From assembly GCA_008015155.1 (NCBI GenBank), contig SSFA01000019.1:62001-126000 (forward strand): a stretch of DNA of 64,000 nucleotides, written 5' to 3'. Below the pieces are notes generated by a model, which saw nothing but the letters and a program-made list of their open reading frames with translations, was not told the origin of the DNA and did not search any database. Positions within the stretch are counted from its first letter, which is position 1. Each line of letters begins with the position of its first letter. This DNA is from Thiothrix sp. (GTDB taxonomy: Bacteria > Pseudomonadota > Gammaproteobacteria > Thiotrichales > Thiotrichaceae). Below are positions 26,342 through 36,593 of the stretch, piece after piece. The position numbers and the translations under genes are program-made.

Positions 26342-26823
26342 TATGCGTAGCGAACCTCGAGAATTTCATATTCACGCACGCCACCCGGCGCTTGCACCAC
26401 AGCAATATCACCCTCTTCTTTACCGATCAGCGCACGTGCGACTGGTGAAGACACAGCAATCATGCCAAGTTTCAGGTCAGCTTCAACATCACCGACAATT
26501 TGATAAGTGATGCTATCACCAGATTTGACTTCTTCTAAATCCACTGTAGCACCAAATACCACCTTACCCGGATTAGCAGCGCCAACTGTAGCCACATCAA
26601 TCACTTGGGCCAACGATAAGACCGATTCTAGCTCTTGAATACGCCCTTCACAAAAGCCTTGCTGCTCACGGGCTGCATGGTATTCCGCATTTTCTTTTAA
26701 ATCGCCATGCTCCCGCGCTTCAGCGATAGCTTGGACAATCCGTGGACGCTCAATCGTTTTCAAGCGATTTAACTCAGCTTTCAAACGCTCAGCGCCCGAG
26801 GCCGTTAACGGTGGTCGACTCAT
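26341..26823 (-). CDS. greA: Transcription elongation factor GreA
   Basis: A 160-residue factor that rescues backtracked RNA polymerase by stimulating transcript cleavage. The N-terminal coiled coil shows the conserved tip acidic region ([20 protein letters not shown]), and the C-terminal FKBP-like domain ends in [15 protein letters not shown]. The start was placed at the ATG of [15 protein letters not shown] with GGGAG upstream; a longer frame enters the end of carB. The carAB-greA order is common in proteobacteria. Confidence 0.95.
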   Translation of the reverse strand: MSRPPLTASGAERLKAELNRLKTIERPRIVQAIAEAREHGDLKENAEYHAAREQQGFCEGRIQELESVLSLAQVIDVATVGAANPGKVVFGATVDLEEVKSGDSITYQIVGDVEADLKLGMIAVSSPVARALIGKEEGDIAVVQAPGGVREYEILEVRYA

Positions 26824-26839
26824 TCTTATTCTCCCTCTT

Positions 26840-29800
26840 TTAGATGATTCCCTGATGCAAATCTTGCAGGCGATAAACCTGCTCATCGGCGGTGAATCCC
26901 ATCGCCATGCACAGAGCACGCGCTCCCTCAATCGTAGTGGTATAACTTAATTTATGCTGTAAAGCCTCACGGCGAATCTCAAACGAATCGCGGGTTGATT
27001 GTTCGCCTTCAGTCGTATTAATAATCAAATGAATTTCATCATTTTTGATCATATCAACAATATTGGGGCGACCTTCATGCATTTTATTTACGACTTCACA
27101 AGCAATTCCTGCGTTTTGTAACTCACGCGCAGAGCCACGGGTCGCTACAATCCGGAAACCTTGCTTGACTAACATTTGGCCTAAACTAGCTAAATGCCGA
27201 CGATCAGCCTCACGTACACTAATGAACACCACCCCAGAAGTTGGGAAACTAGCACCTGCTGCATGTTGTGATTTACCAAAAGCTTCTGCGAAGGTTTTAC
27301 CAACCCCCATCACCTCACCCGTTGATTTCATCTCAGGGCTTAGAATGGGATCAACGCCCGGAAACTTAATAAAAGGGAACACCGCTTCTTTCACAGAATA
27401 ATAGTCCGGAATGACTTCATCAGTCGCGTTTTGTTCAACTAAACTCTGACCCGCCATACAACGGGCTGCAATCTTCGCTAAGGGGCGACCAATGGCTTTA
27501 GAAACATAAGGCACTGTTCTTGAAGCACGTGGATTGACTTCCAAAACGTAAACTTCATTGTTTTTAATCGCAAATTGAGTATTCATCAACCCGATGACAT
27601 TTAAAGCTTTAGCCATTCTTGCCGTTTGCGCACGCAGCTCATCTTGAATAGCCGGATCGAGTGAATAAGGTGGCAATGAACAGGCTGAATCACCAGAGTG
27701 AATCCCTGCTTGTTCAATATGTTGCATAATGCCGCCAATCAAGACATTTTGACCATCACAGATCGCATCTACATCCACTTCAATCGCATCATCTAAAAAG
27801 CGATCCAATAAGACGGGAGAGTCATTCGAAACGGAGACTGCTGTATTCATATAGCGACGCAGCTCATTTTCGTTATAGACGATCTCCATGGCTCGTCCAC
27901 CTAAGACATAAGACGGACGCACCACAAGCGGATAACCAATCTCAACTGCTAAGCGGACTGCCTCTTCCATGCTACGTGCAGTACGATTCGGCGGCTGACG
28001 CAAGCCTAAACGGTGAATCAATTGTTGGAAGCGTTCACGATCTTCAGCTAGATCAATCGAATCGGGTGAAGTACCAATAATAGGAGCGCCTAAATTCTCT
28101 AAATCACGTGCTAATTTTAAAGGGGTTTGCCCGCCATATTGGACAATAACCCCTAAAGGTTTCTCAAGATCGACAATCTCCATCACATCTTCAAGCGTTA
28201 ATGGCTCGAAGTATAAGCGGTCAGAAGTGTCGTAATCGGTAGAAACCGTTTCTGGATTGCAGTTGACCATAATCGTTTCATAGCCATCTTCGCGCAGAGC
28301 TAAAGCAGCGTGGACGCAGCAATAATCAAACTCAATCCCTTGACCAATGCGATTCGGGCCACCACCTAACACCATAATCTTTTTACGATCAGTTGGGTTG
28401 GATTCGCACTCTTCTTCATAGGTGGAATACATATAAGCGGTATTGGTCGAAAACTCCGCTGCACAAGTATCAACCCGCTTGTACACTGGACGCACATTCA
28501 TATTACGCCGTGCATTCCGTACACTGCGTTCGGTACTATGTAACAGTTTCGCTAAACGCCGATCTGAAAAACCTTTACGTTTTAGTGCGCGCATTTCATC
28601 AGCTGTTAATTGATTGAGTAAACGCCCTTCGAGGCTTTGCTCAATTTCAATCAGTTCTTGCATCTGCACTAAGAACCAAGGATCAATACTGGTTTGTGCA
28701 TGCACTTCTTCGACTGTCATACCATAACGGAAGGCATCAGCGACATATAAAATCCGTTCAGCATGTGGCTCAGTCAATTCACGGCGTAAAATATCCCGAG
28801 CTTCTGGGTGCTCACGATTTAAACGCTCATCTAAGCCATCAATGCCGGTTTCTAAACCACGTAACGCTTTTTGCAAAGACTCTTGGAAAGTACGGCCAAT
28901 CGCCATTACCTCACCGACTGACTTCATTTGCGTGGTTAAACGCGCATCCGCTTGTGGGAATTTTTCAAAGGTGAACCGCGGAATTTTAGTCACTACATAG
29001 TCGATACTTGGCTCAAAAGAAGCCGGTGTCAAACCGCCGGTAATATCATTGCGTAATTCGTCTAGGGTATAACCAATCGCTAATTTCGCTGCCACTTTCG
29101 CAATCGGAAAACCTGTCGCTTTAGAGGCTAAAGCTGATGAACGTGATACCCGTGGGTTCATCTCAATTACGATAATCCGTCCATCCTTGGGATTAATCGC
29201 AAATTGCACATTAGAACCGCCCGTATCGACGCCGATTTTGCGCAAAACCGCTAAAGATGCATTCCGAAGCAGTTGATACTCTTTATCCGTCAAGGTTTGT
29301 GCAGGCGCTACCGTAATCGAGTCGCCCGTATGTACACCCATCGGATCAAAGTTTTCAATCGAGCAAACAATGATGCAATTGTCTTTACGATCACGCACCA
29401 CTTCCATTTCGTACTCTTTCCAGCCTAATAAAGACTCTTCGAGTAAAACTTCGGTTGTGGGCGACATATCCAAACCGCGTGCAACAATGGTTTCAAATTC
29501 CTGCTTGTTGTAAGCAATCCCCCCCCCCGTACCACCTAAGGTAAAGGATGGGCGAATGATGGTTGGGAAGCCAATATCAGCTTGGGCAGCTCGGGCTTCT
29601 TCCATGGTGTGAGCAATCCGTGAACGTGCTGACTCTAAGCCGATTTCATCCATCGCAATGCGGAATTTTTGGCGATCTTCCGCCATTTCAATCGCGACTT
29701 CATTTGCACCAATCATCTCGACTTTATATTTTTCGAGGACACCATGACGCGACAAATCGAGAGCACAGTTCAATGCCGTTTGCCCACCCATCGTTGGTAG

Positions 29801-30058
29801 CAAAGCATCAGGGCGCTCTTTTTCAATAATCTTTTCAACGGTTTCCCAACGAATCGGCTCAATATAAATAGCATCTGCCGTGCCAGGATCAGTCATGATG
29901 GTGGCTGGGTTAGAGTTGACTAAAATAACTCGGTAGCCTTCTTCACGCAAAGCTTTACAGGCTTGAGCACCCGAATAGTCAAACTCACAGGCTTGTCCGA
30001 TGACAATCGGGCCAGCCCCAATAATCAACACACTTTTGATATCCGTACGTTTCGGCAT
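26840..30058 (-). CDS. carB: Carbamoyl-phosphate synthase, large subunit
   Basis: A 1072-residue enzyme making carbamoyl phosphate for pyrimidines and arginine. Two homologous ATP-grasp halves are visible ([20 protein letters not shown] at the start, [20 protein letters not shown] at about 560), each with the Gly-rich loop ([10 protein letters not shown] and [11 protein letters not shown]). A C-terminal MGS-like allosteric domain follows from about residue 935. The start was taken at the ATG of MPKRTDIKS, as in other CarB. A run of ten G on the coding strand (29519-29528) encodes GlyGlyGly of the first loop. Confidence 0.97.
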   Translation of the reverse strand: MPKRTDIKSVLIIGAGPIVIGQACEFDYSGAQACKALREEGYRVILVNSNPATIMTDPGTADAIYIEPIRWETVEKIIEKERPDALLPTMGGQTALNCALDLSRHGVLEKYKVEMIGANEVAIEMAEDRQKFRIAMDEIGLESARSRIAHTMEEARAAQADIGFPTIIRPSFTLGGTGGGIAYNKQEFETIVARGLDMSPTTEVLLEESLLGWKEYEMEVVRDRKDNCIIVCSIENFDPMGVHTGDSITVAPAQTLTDKEYQLLRNASLAVLRKIGVDTGGSNVQFAINPKDGRIIVIEMNPRVSRSSALASKATGFPIAKVAAKLAIGYTLDELRNDITGGLTPASFEPSIDYVVTKIPRFTFEKFPQADARLTTQMKSVGEVMAIGRTFQESLQKALRGLETGIDGLDERLNREHPEARDILRRELTEPHAERILYVADAFRYGMTVEEVHAQTSIDPWFLVQMQELIEIEQSLEGRLLNQLTADEMRALKRKGFSDRRLAKLLHSTERSVRNARRNMNVRPVYKRVDTCAAEFSTNTAYMYSTYEEECESNPTDRKKIMVLGGGPNRIGQGIEFDYCCVHAALALREDGYETIMVNCNPETVSTDYDTSDRLYFEPLTLEDVMEIVDLEKPLGVIVQYGGQTPLKLARDLENLGAPIIGTSPDSIDLAEDRERFQQLIHRLGLRQPPNRTARSMEEAVRLAVEIGYPLVVRPSYVLGGRAMEIVYNENELRRYMNTAVSVSNDSPVLLDRFLDDAIEVDVDAICDGQNVLIGGIMQHIEQAGIHSGDSACSLPPYSLDPAIQDELRAQTARMAKALNVIGLMNTQFAIKNNEVYVLEVNPRASRTVPYVSKAIGRPLAKIAARCMAGQSLVEQNATDEVIPDYYSVKEAVFPFIKFPGVDPILSPEMKSTGEVMGVGKTFAEAFGKSQHAAGASFPTSGVVFISVREADRRHLASLGQMLVKQGFRIVATRGSARELQNAGIACEVVNKMHEGRPNIVDMIKNDEIHLIINTTEGEQSTRDSFEIRREALQHKLSYTTTIEGARALCMAMGFTADEQVYRLQDLHQGII

Positions 30059-30166
30059 TTTCAATCGTCCACAGTAATTCGTTTTCCCTTACACAAGGGA
30101 TTAAGGGAGTTAAGTCTAACACTTACCCCCAACCTCCTTCATCTTTCAGGAGGAAGAAAAAAGGTT

Positions 30167-31303
30167 TTAACGCGCAGCTCGCATCAAATTGATAAAGCGA
30201 TCAAACACAGGCGCTACATCGTGTGGGCCTGGACTCGCTTCAGGATGCCCTTGAAAACTAAACGCAGGGCAGTCGGTACGTTCAATACCTTGTAAGGTTT
30301 GATCAAATAGCGAGCGATGCGTGGTGCGCAGATTAGCAGGCAGGCTGGTTTCGTCAACCGCAAAACCATGATTTTGGCTACTAATCATCACTTGACCCGT
30401 TTTAGTGTCTTGCACTGGGTGATTAGCGCCATGATGCCCGAATTTCATTTTGACCGTACGTGCACCACTGGCTAAGCCTAATAATTGATGGCCCAAACAA
30501 ATCCCAAAGGTCGGCACCTTAGTTTCCAAAATTTGCTGGATAGCCGTGATAGCATAATCACAAGGTTCAGGATCACCAGGACCATTGGATAGAAATACGC
30601 CATCTGGATTTAAGTCTAAAACTTTGTCTGCGGGCGTTTTTGCAGGAACTACAGTCACTTTGCAGCCGCGATCGACTAACATGCGCAAGATATTTTTCTT
30701 AACGCCAAAGTCATAAGCCACCACATGATAACTGGATTTTTCTGCAGTGGAAGCACGCGGAGTAGCTGGGTTTAATTGCCAAGAACCTTCGGCCCAAACA
30801 TAAGCACTTGAGCTAGTTACTTCTTTGGCTAAGTCCATGCCCTTTAGACCCGGGAAATCTAAGGCAGCCGCTTTTGCCTCAGCTTCATCAAGTTTTGCAC
30901 CCGCCATAATGCAGCCACGCTGTGCACCCTTTTCCCGCAAAATCCGGGTTAAACGGCGGGTATCAATGTCTGCAATCGCGACAATCTTATTGCGCTCTAA
31001 ATAAGCAGGTAAAGACTCTTCACCGCGCCAATTGCTATACACACTAGGCACATCACGCACGATTAAGCCTGCCGCATGAATCTGATCCGATTCACAATCT
31101 TCGGGATTAACGCCGACATTACCAATGTGGGGATAAGTTAAAGTTACAATCTGACGCGCATAAGACGGGTCAGTTAAAATCTCTTGATAGCCAGTGAGTG
31201 CTGTATTGAATACAACTTCACCGACGGTTTGACCATCACAGCCAATGGAACGCCCCCGGAAAACGCTACCATCTTCCAGTACTAGCAGTGCCAGCTTGCT
31301 CAA
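30167..31303 (-). CDS. carA: Carbamoyl-phosphate synthase, small (glutamine amidotransferase) subunit
   Basis: A 378-residue subunit that splits glutamine and passes ammonia to CarB. The class I amidotransferase Cys is in [18 protein letters not shown], the His/Glu pair in [13 protein letters not shown]. The start is TTG, reading [12 protein letters not shown], because a GGAGG site lies five bases upstream; an upstream in-frame TTG would put the ribosome site inside the gene. A strong hairpin lies just upstream. The 108-base gap to carB holds a possible CCTCCT/AGGAGG hairpin (30133-30153). Confidence 0.95.
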   Translation of the reverse strand: MSKLALLVLEDGSVFRGRSIGCDGQTVGEVVFNTALTGYQEILTDPSYARQIVTLTYPHIGNVGVNPEDCESDQIHAAGLIVRDVPSVYSNWRGEESLPAYLERNKIVAIADIDTRRLTRILREKGAQRGCIMAGAKLDEAEAKAAALDFPGLKGMDLAKEVTSSSAYVWAEGSWQLNPATPRASTAEKSSYHVVAYDFGVKKNILRMLVDRGCKVTVVPAKTPADKVLDLNPDGVFLSNGPGDPEPCDYAITAIQQILETKVPTFGICLGHQLLGLASGARTVKMKFGHHGANHPVQDTKTGQVMISSQNHGFAVDETSLPANLRTTHRSLFDQTLQGIERTDCPAFSFQGHPEASPGPHDVAPVFDRFINLMRAAR

Positions 31304-31330
31304 AGGAACCTCCAAGTTCTACATATAATT

Positions 31331-31355
31331 ACGGGATGGGGGTTACCCATCCCGT
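31331..31355 (-). promoter_or_regulatory. Hairpin in the carA leader
   Basis: A perfect 10-bp stem (ACGGGATGGG at 31331-31340 with CCCATCCCGT at 31346-31355) and a five-base loop, ending 28 bases upstream of the carA TTG start. There is no T-run after it, so it is not a simple terminator. It may be a leader structure that affects carA expression; no known riboswitch motif was recognised. Confidence 0.4.
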
Positions 31356-31514
31356 GCACACGTAGGGGCGTATATTACCCGCTGCTGAACAATGTGTCCA
31401 CGTTCAGATGTTGTGCACTGCAATAAATACGCAAGCTTTTGCTGAGTTCTGACAAAGAAACAGTGACATCACAAGCAGATCAAAGCATTGATTTATAAAT
31501 GAGTATTCTTAAAG

Positions 31515-32093
31515 CTAAGGTACTAAAAACTGCTGAACCCACTGTTTGGATAAGTCGTCAAAAGTCCAAACTTCATGCTCTGCAAAAGCCTGTTTACCTA
31601 CTGAATAAAAGGCAATTCTTTGGATGTCGACCAACTGATAGCCGATAAAATAATCAGGTCTGACTAACTCAGCATCAACAGGTAGTTTTTTTAAAGCTGT
31701 TTCTAATACCTGCTTTGATTCAAGCACCAAACCTGAAGTTTGACCAAAAATCAAATAGCTACGGCGAAAGGCAGGCTCTAAACTTAACCAATCTTTGTCT
31801 AATTGTGATTTAGATAGTTCGACTAAACGGCCTTCTAATGAAACTGAACGTAAGCTCGTTTGAAAAGCAAAGGTTAATGAAGCTCGCTGCTTACCAGCTA
31901 AATCAGCAACTTTACGACTGGTGGGCGAAGTGTGAAAACGTGGATAAACTTGTTCATCAAAGTGCACGCCCAGCATACGGGTGCGTGACTGACCCAACTT
32001 ATCAACTGTAGCTAAGGCAGCGCCATGGCTAAATGGGTTGCCTGCTAGACGCTCTTCAATCACCCATGATTGTAGTTTCTCTAAAGCTAACAT
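31515..32093 (-). CDS. PNPOx-like flavin protein
   Basis: A 192-residue protein of the pyridoxamine-5'-phosphate-oxidase-like split barrel: ATVDKLGQSRTRMLGVHFDE, FHTSPTSRKVADLAGKQRAS, SVSLEGRLVELSK, and RPDYFIGYQLVDIQRIAFY at the end. It follows PdxH order (FMN-contact strand, dimer strand) but is shorter and divergent from E. coli PdxH, so oxidase activity on pyridoxamine phosphate is uncertain. It starts one base after the stop of the tandem ATPase gene, so the two form an operon. Confidence 0.7.
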   Translation of the reverse strand: MLALEKLQSWVIEERLAGNPFSHGAALATVDKLGQSRTRMLGVHFDEQVYPRFHTSPTSRKVADLAGKQRASLTFAFQTSLRSVSLEGRLVELSKSQLDKDWLSLEPAFRRSYLIFGQTSGLVLESKQVLETALKKLPVDAELVRPDYFIGYQLVDIQRIAFYSVGKQAFAEHEVWTFDDLSKQWVQQFLVP

Positions 32094-32094
32094 C

Positions 32095-33513
32095 TTAACG
32101 CCCTAAAGCCAGATGGTGATGAATACCTGCAATATTGTCTTGAGCGCGATGATTCACATATAAAACTGTCGTTTCGGTGCCCACGCAAATCTTCTCAATC
32201 AAGGCTAACACTAATTGCCGATTCAGATCATCCAAGCCTAAGCATGGCTCATCCAAAATCAATAAAGTAGGATGTTTTACCATCGCGCGTGCAATCAGTA
32301 CTAAACGCTGATCGCCATAAGAAAGCTGGCTAAACTGTTCGCTAGCACGCTTACTAAGACCTAATAAATTTAACCATTCATCAGCCAAAGCCCGTTCACG
32401 CTCAGTGTATTTCTGGTATAGACCGATACTGTCGTAGAAACCTGAAATAATCACATTCCGCACATTAATACTGACACGATATTCCCATTGCAAACTGCTG
32501 GAGACATAACCGATATATTGCTTAATTTGCCAAATGCTCTCACCTGTTCCACGCTGCATACCGAACACAAAAATATCATTGGTATAAGATTGTGGATGAT
32601 CACCGGTAATGAGATTTAATAAACAAGTTTTGCCGCTACCATTGGGGCCGGTGATCTGCCAATGTTCTCCAGCTTGAACTGTCCAATCCAAATCCGAGAA
32701 CACCAGTTTCTCATCATAAGCAATCCGTGCTTTACGTAAACGCACTAAAGGTTGACCAGGGTCAAGCTTTGGCGGCAAATGCTCACGTGGTGCTTGTGGA
32801 ATGTTTAAATCAGTGGTTTTTAAATGCAACAGCTGCTGTAAATCAGCACTAGCTACTGGATCATCAACCGCTACTTGATGTAAAAGCTGGCCTTGCTCCA
32901 TATAAGCCATATGGGTAATTAAGCTTGGAATCTCACTGACTCGATTCAACACCATAACGATACGTGTTTTTTCAGCTACCACTGTCAATAAATCAGCCAG
33001 CAACTGGGTAGAGTCAGCATCTAAACCTTCAAAGGGCTCATCCAAGACTAATAACTCAGGGCAACAAGCTAAAGCGCGAATTAACATCAGTTTGCGAGTT
33101 TCGCCTGTCGAAAGCTTACGAAAGCCTCGATCCAATAAAGGCTGAAACTTAAATAAATCAATCAGTTCAATTAAACGCTGTGGATCTGTGTCAGCTAGAG
33201 TCAGCAGCTCTTTAACAGGAGTACCTTCAGGGATAACATCTAAAATATCCGCATCATCTTTCTTGCGCTCTTGCTCAATCAGCTTGGCTTGTTCTTCAAA
33301 AGAAACTAAAGCAGTTTTACTTGGCAAGCCTTGCATGGAGCCACTCAGCGGCTCACCTACTCCACATAAAACTGCCGCTAGAGCCGATTTACCCGAACCA
33401 TTACCACCTAAAATCACCCAATGCTGTCCAGCAGCGAGTTGCCAATTAATACAGCTTAAACGGTAATGTTTATTGAGTTGGACGCTATAATCTTGAAGAA
33501 GAATGCTGCTCAT
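32095..33513 (-). CDS. modF: ModF-like tandem ABC ATPase
   Basis: A protein of about 472 residues with two complete ATPase domains and no membrane segment. Domain 1 has GGNGSGKSALAAVLCG and LSTGETRKLML; domain 2 has GPNGSGKTCLLNLITGDHPQ and LSYGDQRLVLIARA. The spacing and sequence resemble E. coli ModF (PhrA), linked to molybdate genes elsewhere. No molybdate transporter is nearby. The start was placed at the second methionine (MSSILLQDYSVQ). Confidence 0.75.
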   Translation of the reverse strand: MSSILLQDYSVQLNKHYRLSCINWQLAAGQHWVILGGNGSGKSALAAVLCGVGEPLSGSMQGLPSKTALVSFEEQAKLIEQERKKDDADILDVIPEGTPVKELLTLADTDPQRLIELIDLFKFQPLLDRGFRKLSTGETRKLMLIRALACCPELLVLDEPFEGLDADSTQLLADLLTVVAEKTRIVMVLNRVSEIPSLITHMAYMEQGQLLHQVAVDDPVASADLQQLLHLKTTDLNIPQAPREHLPPKLDPGQPLVRLRKARIAYDEKLVFSDLDWTVQAGEHWQITGPNGSGKTCLLNLITGDHPQSYTNDIFVFGMQRGTGESIWQIKQYIGYVSSSLQWEYRVSINVRNVIISGFYDSIGLYQKYTERERALADEWLNLLGLSKRASEQFSQLSYGDQRLVLIARAMVKHPTLLILDEPCLGLDDLNRQLVLALIEKICVGTETTVLYVNHRAQDNIAGIHHHLALGR

Positions 33514-33595
33514 AAAAGGCTCTAAAACCATCAGAAAGGTTTAGAGCCTAACGCAAGCTCAGGCAAGGCAGCAAGTATAGCCTGTTGCCAAGCGA

Positions 33596-34117
33596 TTAAT
33601 GCATAGGTGCTGAGACTTCTTTCACTGGTGCTGATAGTTTTAAGCTAGTGCCATCTTCGAAACGCAAACTCAGCTCAACTGTTTCATTCACCTTTAACGG
33701 CTTTTTCAAACCAATTAGCATAATATGAAAACTACCTGGTTTCAGTGCTACCGCCTTACCTGCAGGTAGATCAATTTTTTCCACTTTACGCATTTTCATC
33801 ACACCACCTTCATTGATGTGATTATGCAGTTCTACAACGGTAGCTACCTCACTGCTAGCACTTACTAAAGCATGCGCTTTATTGTCTTTATTCTGTAATT
33901 GCAGAAAAACCGCACTATTAGCTTGGCCCGGTGCAACCGCGCGTGCATAAGCACCACTAGCTGCAAATTGTCCTGCTACCACAGCAGCATTAGCAGGCAT
34001 AGCTGCCGCTGTCTTATGCGCAGGCGTATTTTGCTTGTCACAAGCTACTGCTAAAGCGTTAGCAGATAACAAAGCGATAGCGCTCAATGTAAGCAGGGAA
34101 GCTTTAGTTTTTTTCAT
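33596..34117 (-). CDS. PCu(A)C-type periplasmic copper chaperone
   Basis: A 173-residue exported protein with a signal peptide cut after ALA (residue 23). It has the Cu(I)-binding H-M-H-M layout of the PCu(A)C family: HNHINEGGVMKMRKV and, 20 residues later, LKPGSFHIMLIGLKKPLK. Such proteins deliver copper to cytochrome oxidase CuA centres. It stands alone, with no Sco gene next to it. Confidence 0.88.
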   Translation of the reverse strand: MKKTKASLLTLSAIALLSANALAVACDKQNTPAHKTAAAMPANAAVVAGQFAASGAYARAVAPGQANSAVFLQLQNKDNKAHALVSASSEVATVVELHNHINEGGVMKMRKVEKIDLPAGKAVALKPGSFHIMLIGLKKPLKVNETVELSLRFEDGTSLKLSAPVKEVSAPMH

Positions 34118-34176
34118 TTTTTATACCTTTCAGAACGAACATAAAGAAATCTTAGCGAACCCAGCTTTATAATTTT

Positions 34177-34794
34177 TTAACTGTATAAGCTATGTTCTTG
34201 AATATAATGGCATACAGCCTCAGGTAAGAGGAAGCGTATACTCTTGTTATTTTTACAAGCAGCACGAATTTGCGTTGCGGAAATATCTAGCTGCGTGACG
34301 GATAAAAAGGTTACGCGTCCTGCTGCTGTTGAGCGCAACTCACAAGTAGTTTGTGCTAAAAGCTCTCCATACCAATCATGTGGATCAGGAGCATAGCCGG
34401 GCCGACTCATTACCACTAAATGAGCAAGCTGCATAATATCTTGCCAGCGATGCCAGCTACGAAAAGCCAAAAAAGCATCCATCCCTAACACAAATGCCAA
34501 TGGCGTTTTAGCACCAAGATCATCGCGCAAAGAGGCGAGTGTATCCACAGTATAAGAATTCCCCTGCCGCTCTAATTCGCGCCGATCAGCTGCAAATAAA
34601 GGCTCGCCTGCAATGGCTAAATTTACCATTTCCCAGCGCTGCTCAGCACTGGCTTTAGGCTGAGGTCGATGCGGTGGCACACTACCCGGAATGAAGCGCA
34701 TTTGCTCCATTCCACAACTCTCAGCAATTTCTAAGGCAGTACGTAAATGCCCTAGATGAATAGGGTCAAAGGTTCCGCCGATAATCCCGATCAT
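34177..34794 (-). CDS. nadD: Nicotinate-nucleotide adenylyltransferase
   Basis: A 205-residue enzyme that makes NaAD from NaMN and ATP for NAD synthesis. The nucleotidyl-transferase motif [15 protein letters not shown] is at the N-terminus and the C-terminal motif ISATQIR (ISSTxxR type) near residue 180. It overlaps the proA stop by four bases, and is translated after proA. The proA-nadD order is common in gammaproteobacteria. Confidence 0.95.
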   Translation of the reverse strand: MIGIIGGTFDPIHLGHLRTALEIAESCGMEQMRFIPGSVPPHRPQPKASAEQRWEMVNLAIAGEPLFAADRRELERQGNSYTVDTLASLRDDLGAKTPLAFVLGMDAFLAFRSWHRWQDIMQLAHLVVMSRPGYAPDPHDWYGELLAQTTCELRSTAAGRVTFLSVTQLDISATQIRAACKNNKSIRFLLPEAVCHYIQEHSLYS

Positions 34795-36047
34795 ACACGG
34801 ATTTGCCCATCGCCTAAGACAATAAACTTCTGTGAAGTCAAACCTTCCAAACCAACCGGGCCGCGTGCATGAAGTTTGTCAGTGCTAATCCCGATTTCTG
34901 CGCCTAAGCCAAATTCAAAACCATCTGCAAAGCGAGTCGAAGCATTGACTATGACTGAACTAGAATCCACCACGCGTAAGAAATGGCGTGCTTTGGAGTA
35001 ATTTTCCGTCATGATGGTGTCCGTATGATGCGAGCCATATTGATTAATATGCTCAATTGCTTGTTGCATATCATTCACCACTCGAATCGATAAAATCGGT
35101 GCTAAATACTCAGTCACCCAATCTTCTTCTGTCGCAGGTTTAACCTCAGGCAAAATATCGCGAGTTTTAGCACAACCTCGTAGCTCAACGCCTTTCTCAG
35201 CATATTTAGCGGCTAGCTTCGGTAAAACTTGTGCAGCTACAGGTTCAGCAACTAATAAAGTCTCCATCGCATTACACACGCCATAGCGATGAGTTTTTGC
35301 ATTGAGTGCTACAGTCACTGATTTTTCCAAATCGGCTTCGTCATCAATATACACATGGCAAATACCATCTAAATGCTTGATGACTGGAATTAAGGACTCT
35401 TGGCTGACACGCTCAATTAAGCTTTTGCCACCGCGCGGAATAATTACATCAACATACTCTCTTGCCCGTAATAATTCACCAACAGCAGCACGATCTGTAG
35501 TTTCAATCACTTGCACACAAGCTGCTGGTAAACCAGCGGCTGTTAAGCCCTCTTGCACACAAGCAGCAATTGCACGATTTGAATGAATTGCTTCCGATCC
35601 GCCGCGCAAAATAGTGGCATTCCCTGACTTTAAACAGAGGCTAGCTGCATCCACAGTCACATTCGGCCGTGACTCATAAATGATGCCAATCACACCCAAA
35701 GGCACACGCATTTTCCCGACTTGGATACCTGTTGGGCGATAACTCAGATCAGTAATAGCACCGACTGGATCAGGCAAAGCCGCCACTTGAAGCAAGCCCT
35801 CTACCATCGTTCCAAGGGCTTTATCGCTCAAAGTCAAACGATCTAACATGGCGCTATCCAAGCCTTTGTCACGACCTGCTGCTAGATCTTTGGCATTCTC
35901 AGTTTTAAGCCAAGCTGTTTTTGCAATAATTGCCTCAGCCATCGCATGCAAAGCTTTATTTTTTACTGCTGTTTCAGCTCCTGCTAGTACAGCTGCAGCT
36001 GCGCGCGCTTGTTGGCCAACGGCTTGCATATAGTCCGTAATATTCAC
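34791..36047 (-). CDS. proA: Gamma-glutamyl phosphate reductase
   Basis: A protein of about 418 residues catalysing the NADPH-dependent step to glutamate semialdehyde in proline synthesis. The catalytic Cys is in [15 protein letters not shown], and [20 protein letters not shown] is the typical N-terminal family block. The start is GTG ([15 protein letters not shown]) with GAGG nine bases upstream; a longer reading frame of 40 residues upstream has no family match. No proB is seen. Confidence 0.95.
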   Translation of the reverse strand: MNITDYMQAVGQQARAAAAVLAGAETAVKNKALHAMAEAIIAKTAWLKTENAKDLAAGRDKGLDSAMLDRLTLSDKALGTMVEGLLQVAALPDPVGAITDLSYRPTGIQVGKMRVPLGVIGIIYESRPNVTVDAASLCLKSGNATILRGGSEAIHSNRAIAACVQEGLTAAGLPAACVQVIETTDRAAVGELLRAREYVDVIIPRGGKSLIERVSQESLIPVIKHLDGICHVYIDDEADLEKSVTVALNAKTHRYGVCNAMETLLVAEPVAAQVLPKLAAKYAEKGVELRGCAKTRDILPEVKPATEEDWVTEYLAPILSIRVVNDMQQAIEHINQYGSHHTDTIMTENYSKARHFLRVVDSSSVIVNASTRFADGFEFGLGAEIGISTDKLHARGPVGLEGLTSQKFIVLGDGQIRV

Positions 36048-36219
36048 CGTCTTAATCCTCAAATTATTTGCTAGTAAGAATATCACGATTAACTTATATG
36101 AGCAGCTATCTAAACCTGAACTGCTTTCAGCAAAGCTTATAACAGCAGCGAAAAAGTTTGCTACCATTGAAGAGAAATGCTACTGAATTAACCACCCCAA
36201 TAAAACTGGAAGCCTAACT

Positions 36220-36591
36220 ATGCTTGCGGATCTTTTCTGGTATGTTGTCATTCCTATTGCAGCCCTTTGGTTAGCTTATAGTTTTGGTTGGCAACGCGGT
36301 TACGATAATGGCTTTCTGGTCGGACGTGATGAAGGGATTAAAGAGGGCAAAGTAGCCGGCGAGAAAATTGGCATTGAAAAAGGGGTCAAAGAGCGAATTT
36401 TAAATAACTTAAAAGGGGCTAAAGGTGGCGTTTTAGATGAGACCGAAATGCAAATTCGTGAGAAGCTCTATGCTGACCTAACCAAAAAACCTTCAGTTCC
36501 AGCCCCAGCACCGCCTACTCCTAGCTATGGCGTTTATTGGTGGACAGCGGCCAGTCTAGCTGGCGCACTATTAGTTTTTTGGTTGATCTAA
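36220..36591 (+). CDS. Two-pass membrane protein with a strict Gly-every-four repeat
   Basis: A 123-residue protein with an N-terminal membrane helix (about residues 5-22), a C-terminal helix (about 104-122), a Pro-rich hinge (PSVPAPAPPTPS) before it, and a middle region with nine glycines exactly four apart, residues 23-55: GWQR, GYDN, GFLV, GRDE, GIKE, GKVA, GEKI, GIEK, G. A GX3 series of this kind resembles the deca-GX3 motif of Yae1/Lto1 but is in an unrelated membrane context. No homologue was recognised. It lies between proA and pheA, divergent from proA. Confidence 0.65.
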   Translation: MLADLFWYVVIPIAALWLAYSFGWQRGYDNGFLVGRDEGIKEGKVAGEKIGIEKGVKERILNNLKGAKGGVLDETEMQIREKLYADLTKKPSVPAPAPPTPSYGVYWWTAASLAGALLVFWLI

Positions 36592-36593
36592 GC

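Noticed and set aside
27045..29829. Plus-strand open frames opposite carB
   Set aside because: All lie inside carB, which is complete and well conserved; they have no similarity and no start signals.
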